DNA from: an uncultured Spartobacteria bacterium
Lineage (GTDB): Bacteria > Verrucomicrobiota > Verrucomicrobiia > Chthoniobacterales > UBA6821
Direction of reading: 5' to 3'
Assembly (NCBI GenBank): GCA_903831635.1
Contig: CAIKYN010000227.1
Coordinates: 1 to 33,200 of the forward strand
DNA length: 33,200 bases
The position numbers were made by a program, and so were the translations under genes. Positions 25,399-33,200 of the stretch are shown here, one piece after another (position 1 is the first letter of the stretch; the number at the start of each line of letters is the position of its first letter). The notes below the pieces were generated by a model. It saw only the letters and a list, made by a program, of their open reading frames with translations, searched no databases and had not been told where the DNA came from.

Positions 25399-26709
25399 TC
25401 AAGTAGAAGTTTGAGTTTTCACCCATTCCAGAGCTTCTTTTTGAGTAGCAAAAACTCCCTCTAGTTGCTTGGTCTGGACGGCTTGGAGGATTTCCGCGAA
25501 TTTCGGCCCCGGTTTCCATCCAAGAGCAATGAGGTCATTGCCGGTGATCAAAGGAGGGGGGATGAGTGGTTGATGGGAGAACTCCTCACGCTTCGCGATC
25601 AATAGGGCGTGGTTATCGAGCATGCCATGGCTGCCAAGGCAATCGACACGATGGAGTTCGAGTTCATCGTCGAAGGTGGGGCGTGCCATCATTCGCTTCA
25701 GAGTAGCAACACGCATATTCGGGACATCCTTGAAACTCATGTGAAGGCGCACGGCAGGCAGGACCGCATCGATCACTTCATTCGAAAAGCGAAGACGCTG
25801 CAGGATTCGCAGACTCATCTCGGCACTGACTCCCTCGTGACCATTAAACCGGATGCGTCCGGTCTCATCGACCATTCGCGTCGGAGGTTTGCCCAAGTCA
25901 TGGAAGAGCGCCGAGAGAACAAGGGGTAGCGATACCCTCTCTGGGAGCAGAGAGAGCATGAGGCGCGTGTGGACGAAGACATCACCCTCCGGATGGAACT
26001 CAGGCGGTTGATCGCACCCTTTGAGGTTTTCCATCTCAGGCAGAATCATCCGTAAAAGGCCGCTCTGATCAAGCAGATCGAATCCCCGCAGGCGATTCGG
26101 AGAGAGAAGAATCTTGCAGAATTCGTCCCTGATTCTCTCGGCGCTGACGGCATGGAGTTCAGGAGCCCATTCCAAGAGGGCGCTCCATGTTCCTGGATCA
26201 ATCGAGAATCCAAGTGTCGTCGCGAAACGGACAGCCCGGAGCAGGCGAAGCTTATCCTCGGCAAAGCGTTCCGAGGGATTACCAATGGCCTGGATCACGC
26301 TCTTCTTCAGATCATCGCGGCCTCCAACGAAATCGAGAATCTCATCCTTGATAGGATCATAAAAAAGTCCGTTGATGGTGAAATCCCGTCGACGGGCATC
26401 CCCTTCGGCATCCGTGTAATGAACGCTTTCTGGATGGCGGCCATCAAGATAAGCACCATCTCCGCGGAAGGTGGCAACCTGGATTTCCGAGCCCCCTTCC
26501 AGAACGATAATCACGCCGAACTGAGCGCCGACAGGCACTGTTCGAGGAAAGAGCGCTTCCACTTGTTCGGGGCGAGCACTGGTCGCCACATCATAATCGT
26601 GGGGCTCCAAGCCTAGGAGTGTGTCACGCACGCAGCCACCCGCATAAAGAGCCTCGAACCCCTTGGCACGCAGGCGCTCAACGATCGATCGTGCGGCGGC
26701 TTCACTCAT
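25399..26709 (-). CDS. cca: CCA-adding tRNA nucleotidyltransferase
   Basis: A 436-residue class II nucleotidyltransferase. The N-terminal active site is LYAGGCVRDTLLG with metal-binding DYD at 38-40; RRDFTINGLFYDP follows as the second motif; and the sequence RLLRAVRFATTLGF is conserved. An HD-type motif, FHDLGK, with His270/Asp271 lies in the C-terminal half. It adds or repairs CCA on tRNA 3' ends using CTP and ATP, a function required here because the local tRNA-Val lacks encoded CCA. Strict CCA-adding and split A- or CC-adding enzymes cannot be separated by eye. It is followed by the cyclophilin gene on the same strand. Confidence 0.88.
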   Translation of the reverse strand: MSEAAARSIVERLRAKGFEALYAGGCVRDTLLGLEPHDYDVATSARPEQVEALFPRTVPVGAQFGVIIVLEGGSEIQVATFRGDGAYLDGRHPESVHYTDAEGDARRRDFTINGLFYDPIKDEILDFVGGRDDLKKSVIQAIGNPSERFAEDKLRLLRAVRFATTLGFSIDPGTWSALLEWAPELHAVSAERIRDEFCKILLSPNRLRGFDLLDQSGLLRMILPEMENLKGCDQPPEFHPEGDVFVHTRLMLSLLPERVSLPLVLSALFHDLGKPPTRMVDETGRIRFNGHEGVSAEMSLRILQRLRFSNEVIDAVLPAVRLHMSFKDVPNMRVATLKRMMARPTFDDELELHRVDCLGSHGMLDNHALLIAKREEFSHQPLIPPPLITGNDLIALGWKPGPKFAEILQAVQTKQLEGVFATQKEALEWVKTQTST

Positions 26710-26735
26710 GTTTCTATCGTGACTTGTTCAGGTGG

Positions 26736-26770
26736 AAAGGCAAAATGAAGAATGAAAAATGAAAAATAAT
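26736..26770. repeat. Heptamer-period intergenic array (copy 2)
   Basis: Five consecutive 7-base units on the plus strand: AAAGGCA, AAATGAA, GAATGAA, AAATGAA, AAATAAT. It lies in the 124-base space between cca and oppC and aligns unit by unit with the array at 28623-28650 on the other side of oppBC. Confidence 0.65.
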
Positions 26771-26800
26771 TCAAAGGAGACGGTCTGGATTCTTTCCTAA

Positions 26801-26828
26801 CAGTCTTCAGCCTTCAGTCTAACAACCT
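26801..26828. repeat. Heptamer-period intergenic array (copy 3)
   Basis: Four 7-base units: CAGTCTT, CAGCCTT, CAGTCTA, ACAACCT. It ends five bases from the oppC stop codon (minus strand). On the opposite strand the units read GAAGACT/GAAGGCT, i.e. the same GAA-phased heptamer pattern inverted relative to copy 2. It is nearly the same sequence and placement as copy 1 at 4201-4228. Confidence 0.65.
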
Positions 26829-26833
26829 CCTTC

Positions 26834-27706
26834 TCAGCCCCCCTTTTCTCCAATACTGCGGCGTAGGGCGTCGCCGAGGCTGTAGAGAGCCAGAAGCGTT
26901 GTCAGAAGGGCGATCGAGGGGAAGAGGATGAGCCACCAGGCTCCCTTGAGGGGATTGATGGCGGAGGCCCCCTCAGCTAGCAGCGAGCCCCAGCTTGACT
27001 GGGGAGCCTGAACTCCGAGCCCCAGGAAGCTCAGGAAGGCCTCATCAATGATGACGGAGGGAACTGCCAGGGTTAGGTAAACGAGGATGATTCCAGCAAG
27101 GTTAGGAAGCAGGTGGCGCCAGAGGATAGTCCAGTACCCTTCACCCAGGACCCGAGCAGCCGCAACATAGGAACGCTCCCTTAGGGTGAGGGTCTGTCCC
27201 CGCACGATCCGGGCCATCGTTAGCCACTCAATGATCCCAAGACTCACAATCAGGATCACGATGCGGGACGATCCGACAAGCCAATCCCATCCATGGCTAC
27301 TGGCTGCAAGTTGCAGGCGTTCATTGAAAGCATTGATAAAAATCAGGATAAAGATGAGACGAGGCACGGAGTAGAGAATGTCGACAAAGCGCATCATGGA
27401 GTTGTCAATGCCCCTACCTGAAGATCCCGCAATGAGTCCATAGGTGGTTCCGATTAGGAGGCTGATCGCTGCGCCGCAGATGCCGACCAGTAGAGAGATC
27501 CGGCCTCCCTCGAGGATCCGGAGAAGCAGGTCTCTTCCATTGAGATCAGTTCCGCAGAGATGAGCCAAGCTGGGAGGGGCATAGGTTTGGTCTCCAGGCA
27601 GGTCGTAGACATGGGGAAAAAAAAGGGGGCCAAGCAGGACGGTAAGGATCATTCCGGAGAGAATGATGGCCGGAAATCTGGCTCTCTTCGGGAGTTGGTA
27701 AATCAT
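26834..27706 (-). CDS. oppC: Peptide/solute ABC transporter permease, OppC type
   Basis: A 290-residue inner-membrane permease with about six hydrophobic segments, the first at about residues 10-30. The periplasmic loop contains APPSLAHLCGTDLNGRDLLLRILEGGRISL, a signature of DppC/OppC proteins, and the cytoplasmic EAA loop is YVAAARVLGEGYWTILWRHLLPN (about 177-199), which docks to the ATPase. Its ATG overlaps the oppB stop by four bases, so the two permease halves are co-translated. No ATPase gene follows; the next features are heptamer arrays and cca. Confidence 0.92.
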   Translation of the reverse strand: MIYQLPKRARFPAIILSGMILTVLLGPLFFPHVYDLPGDQTYAPPSLAHLCGTDLNGRDLLLRILEGGRISLLVGICGAAISLLIGTTYGLIAGSSGRGIDNSMMRFVDILYSVPRLIFILIFINAFNERLQLAASSHGWDWLVGSSRIVILIVSLGIIEWLTMARIVRGQTLTLRERSYVAAARVLGEGYWTILWRHLLPNLAGIILVYLTLAVPSVIIDEAFLSFLGLGVQAPQSSWGSLLAEGASAINPLKGAWWLILFPSIALLTTLLALYSLGDALRRSIGEKGG

Positions 27707-28608
27707 GATTCCCGAATCCTCCGGTCAAGCAAGCGGTAGGAAAGATCCACCAGCAGGTTGAAGATCATCAAGAGTACGCAGTAGACGATGACCACTCCAC
27801 CGAGCAAGAAGCCGTCACGGTTAAGGATCGAATTGACAAAGAATCCTCCTGCTCCGGGAATGTGAAAGATCGTCTCCACAACAATGGACCCTGTGAGGAG
27901 GTTGGCCGCTAGGGGGGCAAGATAGGAAATTACCGGCAAGATCGCCACGCGGAGAGCGTGGCGGTAGACCACCGAGCGTTCGGAGAGGCCCTTTGCCCGA
28001 GCCGTGCGAACGAAATCCTCTGCTAGTGTCTCCCTCAGGCTGTCATGGAGCAGCCGTGCGATCACTGCTGCGTAGGGAATCGCCAGCGTCACGGATGGCA
28101 GAATGAGCTGAAGCGGGGTACCCCAGCCACCGACGGGAAGCCAAGCCAGCTTGATCGCAAAGATCAGGATGAGGAGAGGTCCTAGTACAAAGGAGGGGAG
28201 GGAAATTGCCAGCAGCGTCAGTGCAAGGGCTCCCGTTTCTGAAAATGTTCCCGGTCGCGCCGCCGCAAAGGCACCCAACCAGACGCCGATGGTGACGGCA
28301 ATCAGTAGTGCCGTGGCACCGAGAGTCAAGGTAACAGGGAGTGTCTGGGCAAGGATCTCGTTGACCGAGCGGTTGCGGTACTTCGTCGAAAGACGGAGAT
28401 CTCCATGGATCAGATCCTTGAGATAACCGCCATATTGAACCAGAAGCGGACCATCTAGCTTGTACTTTGCCAGAAGCTGCTTCTCGATGGCTTCCGGGAT
28501 CTTCCGCTCCGAATCAAAGGGCCCTCCCGGAGAAAGACGTATCAGAAAGAAAGTGATCGTCACTACGCAGAACAACACCACGGGGAGTGAAGCGAGGCGA
28601 CGAAGCAT
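27703..28608 (-). CDS. oppB: Peptide/solute ABC transporter permease, OppB type
   Basis: A 301-residue inner-membrane permease. It starts with LRRLASLPVVLFCVVTITFFLIRLSPGGPF, the standard first helix and loop of OppB/DppB; the EAA loop EDFVRTARAKGLSERSVVYRHALR is at about 197-220, and ETIFHIPGAGGFFVNSILNRD, typical of the family, is near 240-260. It is the first gene of a two-gene unit with oppC; upstream lie a heptamer array and the terminator of tpiA. The OppA-like lipoprotein at 8879 is a possible but unproven partner. Confidence 0.92.
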   Translation of the reverse strand: MLRRLASLPVVLFCVVTITFFLIRLSPGGPFDSERKIPEAIEKQLLAKYKLDGPLLVQYGGYLKDLIHGDLRLSTKYRNRSVNEILAQTLPVTLTLGATALLIAVTIGVWLGAFAAARPGTFSETGALALTLLAISLPSFVLGPLLILIFAIKLAWLPVGGWGTPLQLILPSVTLAIPYAAVIARLLHDSLRETLAEDFVRTARAKGLSERSVVYRHALRVAILPVISYLAPLAANLLTGSIVVETIFHIPGAGGFFVNSILNRDGFLLGGVVIVYCVLLMIFNLLVDLSYRLLDRRIRES

Positions 28609-28622
28609 GATGCCGAAAGGAT

Positions 28623-28650
28623 GAAGGCAGAATGATGAATTATGAAGGAA
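28623..28650. repeat. Heptamer-period intergenic array (copy 4)
   Basis: Four 7-base units on the plus strand: GAAGGCA, GAATGAT, GAATTAT, GAAGGAA. It lies 14 bases upstream of the oppB start (28608), between it and the tpiA terminator, and is a direct-orientation relative of copy 2 behind oppC. Confidence 0.65.
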
Positions 28651-28685
28651 AAGCCGTTTGATGAATCAAATCACCAAACGGCTTT
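28650..28685 (-). terminator. Probable intrinsic terminator of the gap-pgk-tpiA block
   Basis: A perfect 11-base inverted repeat (AAAGCCGTTTG at 28650-28660, CAAACGGCTTT at 28675-28685) with a 14-base loop, 41 bases after the tpiA stop. On the minus strand the stem ends in TTTTCC, a short T-tract, so termination may be partial. Confidence 0.6.
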
Positions 28686-28726
28686 AAGTCATCCAGCCCT
28701 GAGGCTTTGCGCGAAAAACTAACTAT

Positions 28727-29503
28727 TTATTCCGTAGGAACGGCCGCGGTCACAATCTCTGCAAAGCTGCGGGGGTCGAGGCTAGCACCCCCCACCAGGG
28801 CGCCGTCGATATCGGGCTGGGAGAGGAGTTCGCGGGCATTATCCGCGGTCACGCTTCCCCCGTAGAGAATGCGTGTCTTGTCGGCAATTTCAGCTCCTGC
28901 CGTAGTCTTTAGATAGTCGCGGATGAAGAGATGAGCCTCCTGAGCCTGAGCAGGAGTGGCAGTGAGTCCCGTGCCAATTGCCCAGACGGGCTCGTAAGCG
29001 ATCACAACCTCCTCAAGCTGTTCCGTGGTCAGTGCTTTCAGCGCCCCTTGAAGCTGAGCTTCAAGTATAGCTTTTTCCTGACCAGCCTGTCGCTCCTCAA
29101 GTGTCTCACCAATACAGAGGATGGGTCGAAGCTCGGAATTAAGAGCGGTTACGACCTTTCGGTGCACGAGCTCATCGGTCTCTCCGAAGAGGCGGCGGCG
29201 TTCGCTATGACCTACCAGTACGAAGCGTACGAAGAGATCGCGCAGCATCGCCGCGGAGATCTCGCCGGTGTAGGCCCCCTTGGCCTCCGGGGACATGTTC
29301 TGCGCGCCCAGTCGGATCTTCTGGGAGCCCCCCAAGATCTCCGAGGCCTTGGCGAGGGCCGTGAAGGGGGGGATGATGGCGATATCGACATTGTTGACCT
29401 TTTCAGTCTCTTGACGAAAGACCTCCAGATAGGGAGCGACCTCCGAGGCGGTCATGTTCATCTTCCAGTTACCTGCAACGAATTTCTTGCGTGGGAGTGC
29501 CAT
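28727..29503 (-). CDS. tpiA: Triose-phosphate isomerase
   Basis: A 258-residue TIM-barrel enzyme of normal length. Catalytic residues are visible: Asn12 and Lys14 in GNWKMN, His99 in VGHSERR and Glu171 in AYEPVWAIGTG; the phosphate loop LYGGSVTADN is near the C-terminus. It interconverts dihydroxyacetone phosphate and glyceraldehyde 3-phosphate in the cytoplasm. It lies 14 bases after pgk, so the two are probably co-transcribed. A strong hairpin follows. Confidence 0.97.
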   Translation of the reverse strand: MALPRKKFVAGNWKMNMTASEVAPYLEVFRQETEKVNNVDIAIIPPFTALAKASEILGGSQKIRLGAQNMSPEAKGAYTGEISAAMLRDLFVRFVLVGHSERRRLFGETDELVHRKVVTALNSELRPILCIGETLEERQAGQEKAILEAQLQGALKALTTEQLEEVVIAYEPVWAIGTGLTATPAQAQEAHLFIRDYLKTTAGAEIADKTRILYGGSVTADNARELLSQPDIDGALVGGASLDPRSFAEIVTAAVPTE

Positions 29504-29517
29504 AGTAATTCGTGAGA

Positions 29518-30765
29518 TTAGGCCTTCTCGTCGAGTGAGGCAACTCCGGGAAGAGTCTTCCCTTCGAGGAGCTCCAGGGATGCACCGCCACCCGTGGAGG
29601 CATGGGTGACCTTGTCGATGACGCCGAATTTCTTGGCGGCTGTCGCCGTGTCACCTCCACCGACGATGGTGATGGCCCCTGCAGCTGTGGCAGCAGCGAC
29701 GGCCTCAGCCATGGACTTGGTTCCCTCGGCGAAGATGTCGAACTCGAAGACGCCGCAGGGGCCGTTCCAGACGATGGTCTTCGCGGAGGCGATGACCTTG
29801 GCAAAAAGCTCGCGGGTCTTTGGACCGCAATCGAATCCCTCCCAGCCATCAGAGATTCCGCTCTCAACGGTGGCCGTGCCGGTGTTGGCTGTTGGGGAGA
29901 AGGCATCTCCAGTGATGAAGTCAACGGGGAGGTGGATACGGACACCCTTCTCCTTCGCCTTGGCAATGAGTTCTGCCACGATCTCGGCACCGGCCGGATC
30001 ATAGAGGCTGTTACCGATCTGCATGCCATTGAGGACTTTCAGGAAGGTGTAGGCCATCCCTCCGCCGATGATGATGTCGTCAGCCTTCTCAACGAGGTTT
30101 CGGATAAGGGGGATCTTGTCGGCGATCTTGGCGCCGCCGAGGATCGCAAGCAGGGGGCGCTGAGGATTCTCAAGGACGGCTGCGAATGCGGCCAGTTCCT
30201 TCTCGACCAGGAAGCCGGCCACCTTGTCAGGAAGATCAACTCCAGTGACGCTGGAGTGTGCGCGGTGGGAGGTCCCGAACGCGTCGTTCACATAGACGTC
30301 AGCCAGTTTGCTAAGGCTGGCGCGGAAGGTGGCGACCTTGGCCGGATCAGCTTTTACGCTATTCCCCTCTGCATTCTTCGCCTTGCCCTCCTCCTCAATG
30401 TGGAAGCGGACGTTCTCGAGCAGGATGACTTCACCTGGTTTGAGTGCAGCGCACGCGGCCTCGACCTCGGATCCGACGCAATCGTTCAGGAAAGTCACGG
30501 GACGACAAAGGAGCTCCTGGAGCTTTTCGGCAACAGGCTTGAGGGTGTACTTGGCGACACGCTCACCATTCGGGCGTCCGAGATGGCTGGCAAGAACGAC
30601 GGAGGCTCCCTGATCCAGAGCATGCTGGATGGTGGGCAATGCCGCGGTGATGCGCTGCGTATTGGTGATTTCGCCGGTCTGCTTGTCCTGAGGGACATTG
30701 AAGTCGACGCGGATGAAGACGCGTTTGCCGGCGAGGGAGAGGTCCTTGATTGTTTTTTTAGCCAT
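29518..30765 (-). CDS. pgk: Phosphoglycerate kinase
   Basis: A 415-residue protein. The substrate site appears as [12 protein letters not shown] (about 15-26) and ASHLGRPNG, and the nucleotide domain as [12 protein letters not shown] and [15 protein letters not shown] near the C-terminus. It transfers phosphate from 1,3-bisphosphoglycerate to ADP in glycolysis (or the reverse). The length is slightly above the usual 390-400. It is transcribed after gap, with a hairpin in the 96-base gap, and before tpiA. A 397-codon open frame on the opposite strand is an antisense shadow. Confidence 0.97.
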   Translation of the reverse strand: MAKKTIKDLSLAGKRVFIRVDFNVPQDKQTGEITNTQRITAALPTIQHALDQGASVVLASHLGRPNGERVAKYTLKPVAEKLQELLCRPVTFLNDCVGSEVEAACAALKPGEVILLENVRFHIEEEGKAKNAEGNSVKADPAKVATFRASLSKLADVYVNDAFGTSHRAHSSVTGVDLPDKVAGFLVEKELAAFAAVLENPQRPLLAILGGAKIADKIPLIRNLVEKADDIIIGGGMAYTFLKVLNGMQIGNSLYDPAGAEIVAELIAKAKEKGVRIHLPVDFITGDAFSPTANTGTATVESGISDGWEGFDCGPKTRELFAKVIASAKTIVWNGPCGVFEFDIFAEGTKSMAEAVAAATAAGAITIVGGGDTATAAKKFGVIDKVTHASTGGGASLELLEGKTLPGVASLDEKA

Positions 30766-30802
30766 GGTGATTGGGAAGTTGGAATGTGTTGGTGAAAAGA
30801 AA

Positions 30803-30844
30803 GAGGGCAGGAAAGTCAGGAATGCACCTGCTTTACCTGCCCTC
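30803..30844 (-). terminator. Hairpin between gap and pgk (terminator or attenuator)
   Basis: On the minus strand GAGGGCAGG and CCTGCCCTC form a 9-base GC-rich stem around a 24-base loop, followed by TTTCTTTTC. It starts 17 bases after the gap stop codon and 38 bases before the pgk ATG. It may lower read-through from gap into pgk or protect the gap mRNA 3' end. Confidence 0.6.
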
Positions 30845-30861
30845 GAGAGTGATCTTAGTTT

Positions 30862-31926
<1,065 letters not shown>

Positions 31927-31960
31927 TCAGGGGTCGCACGGAGTTTGAAACTATTAAAAA

Positions 31961-31977
31961 GACGGGGCTTCTCCGTC
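31961..31977 (-). terminator. Candidate terminator after aroK
   Basis: On the minus strand GACGG, a seven-base loop and CCGTC are followed directly by TTTTTAATAG, 25 bases after the aroK stop. The stem is only five pairs, but the position and T-run fit an intrinsic terminator. The same stretch contains a TTGACG that could be the -35 box of a gap promoter, so the two signals may overlap. Confidence 0.45.
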
Positions 31978-32001
31978 AATTTTAAACGGATGAGGTGGCG
32001 T

Positions 32002-32547
32002 TTATGAAGCTTCGGTGGAGACTTTTGGAATCCCACCTAGGGCAAGCACTCGGATAATTTCATCCACGGTCTGTTCGTGGGGAAGTCCCGTGGCATCGAC
32101 TTGAATGTCAGCCGTTGCTTCGTAAATAGGAATGCGCGATTCAAGAAGTGCATTAAAGGTGCTGCGGGGATTCTCCACGTCGAGGAGAGGGCGTTTGCGA
32201 TTTCGGCTTGCACGCTCAAAGAGTGTCTCCGGATCGGCATGCAGCCAGACAATCCTTCCGATTCGATGAAGAAGAGCCCTGTTCTCTTCGCGCAGGATGG
32301 CGCCGCCACCTGTTGCGAGAACGATGTTCTGAGCTTCGACTAGATCCCGAAGCTCTGCGGACTCACGCTCCCGAAAGCGCTCTTCTCCTTCGTTCGCAAA
32401 GAGATCACTGATGCTGGTGCCTTGGGCTCGTGCAATAATCAGGTCGTCGCTGTCGAGAAACTCGTGACTGAGCCGTTTCGCCAACCGTCGACCGATGCTA
32501 CTCTTCCCACAGCCCATGAAGCCGATGAGGACGATATTGGAATTCAT
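32002..32547 (-). CDS. aroK: Shikimate kinase
   Basis: A 181-residue P-loop kinase. Walker A is GFMGCGKSS at 9-17, the shikimate-binding FLDSDDLI is at about 30-37, and GGGAI in ATGGGAILRE and the lid region around RNRKRPLL follow. It phosphorylates shikimate in the chorismate pathway. It is divergent from purE with 101 bases between the starts. Confidence 0.93.
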   Translation of the reverse strand: MNSNIVLIGFMGCGKSSIGRRLAKRLSHEFLDSDDLIIARAQGTSISDLFANEGEERFRERESAELRDLVEAQNIVLATGGGAILREENRALLHRIGRIVWLHADPETLFERASRNRKRPLLDVENPRSTFNALLESRIPIYEATADIQVDATGLPHEQTVDEIIRVLALGGIPKVSTEAS

Positions 32548-32648
32548 GCCGTTAGCCTACTCGTGATCGCAAAAAAGAACACCCTCGAACATGCTGTTGG
32601 CCGTCGAAGCGGATTGATTGAATCTGGCGTGGTGAATAGACTCAATGG

Positions 32649-33200
32649 ATGAGTTCCAAAAAAACGAAGTCATCCCAACCCACGACGAAATCGAAGTCTG
32701 CGAGTAAGGCTACAATTGCTGCTCCCTTGGTAGGGGTTGTCATGGGAAGTAAGAGCGACTGGGAGACGATGGGACATGCCGTGGCGCTGCTGGAGGAGTT
32801 CGGGGTTCCCTGCGAATACCGGGTCGTTTCCGCACACCGGATGCCCGATGTCATGGCCACTTATGCCAAGGAGGCTGAGGCGAGGGGACTGCATGCAATC
32901 ATTGCCGGGGCTGGCGGAGCTGCCCACTTGCCGGGAATGATTGCTGCCCAGACGACCGTGCCTGTCCTTGGGGTCCCGGTGAAGAGCCGCACCATGGAGG
33001 GATTTGACTCCCTGCTCTCGATTGTCCAGATGCCAGCCGGGATTCCCGTCGCCACATTCGCCATAGGCGAGGCGGGGGCTAAGAATGCTGCCTTGTTTGC
33101 GATCGCCCAGTTGGCCCTGCTCCATGAGGGGCTTGCTAGCAAACTTGCCACTTTTCGGAAAATCCAGACGAAGGCAGCCAGTGACAGTGTTCTGGAGCCT
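32649..33200 (+). CDS. purE: N5-carboxyaminoimidazole ribonucleotide mutase (C-terminus beyond window)
   Basis: The frame starts with ATG at 32649 and is open to the right edge, giving 184 residues. The active-site motifs are [12 protein letters not shown] (about 30-41), VSAHRMPD and [31 protein letters not shown] is also typical. PurE rearranges N5-CAIR to CAIR in purine synthesis. The first 25 residues ([20 protein letters not shown]...) are a Lys/Ser/Thr-rich extension not seen in most PurE proteins, and the visible chain is already longer than the usual 160-170. A later start would fall inside the conserved first strand, so the ATG at 32649 is accepted. A purK gene may follow outside the window. 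Confidence 0.9.
   Translation, partial: MSSKKTKSSQPTTKSKSASKATIAAPLVGVVMGSKSDWETMGHAVALLEEFGVPCEYRVVSAHRMPDVMATYAKEAEARGLHAIIAGAGGAAHLPGMIAAQTTVPVLGVPVKSRTMEGFDSLLSIVQMPAGIPVATFAIGEAGAKNAALFAIAQLALLHEGLASKLATFRKIQTKAASDSVLEP

Noticed and set aside
29602-30795. A 397-codon open frame on the plus strand opposite pgk
   Set aside because: pgk is unmistakable on the minus strand; the antisense translation is Gly/Asp/Glu-rich low-information sequence typical of a shadow frame.

Overview
The window is a gene-dense stretch (about 55% GC by eye) of a bacterial chromosome. The encoded LpxA implies a Gram-negative, lipid A-making envelope. A kelch/sodium-symporter fusion, surface lipoprotein glycosidases, a cyclophilin carrying Ig-like repeats with a Pro-Thr tail, and leaders that lack Shine-Dalgarno sequences together suggest a heterotrophic member of the Verrucomicrobiota/PVC group. 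That assignment is inferred from gene content; there is no rRNA in the window to confirm it.

Layout. Positions 1-5571 hold a degradative/uptake block: a kelch-SSS transporter cut by the left edge, an SGNH hydrolase, a secreted esterase, a nitroreductase and a GH1 lipoprotein. Positions 5611-11331 form a tightly packed five-gene plus-strand operon: a secreted protein of unknown function, a second GH1 lipoprotein, LdhA-type D-lactate dehydrogenase, an OppA-like lipoprotein and a short-chain dehydrogenase. Three of its four junctions are 4-base ATGA overlaps. Next come a polyprenyl diphosphate synthase, RadC and LpxA on the plus strand, and LarC convergent with LpxA. Positions 15645-22006 hold speA-gcvT-gcvH-gcvP (arginine decarboxylase plus the glycine cleavage system), followed by tRNA-Val(UAC).

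From 22395 to 32547 all genes are on the minus strand. In transcription order they are aroK; the glycolytic set gap-pgk-tpiA with hairpins after aroK, gap and tpiA; oppB-oppC; the CCA-adding enzyme; and the 988-residue cyclophilin/Ig-repeat protein. A divergent purE is cut by the right edge.

How the genes fit together: surface glycosidases and esterases, the sodium symporter and the peptide/solute transporter parts would bring in sugars and oligomers; gap-pgk-tpiA and LdhA would ferment them; speA and gcvTHP serve polyamine and one-carbon metabolism.

I found no mobile element, CRISPR array, phage or defence locus. The most unusual non-coding structures are short intergenic arrays with a 7-base period (4201-4228, 26736-26828, 28623-28650) that bracket oppBC, and a branched hairpin element at 13261-13322 in front of lpxA.
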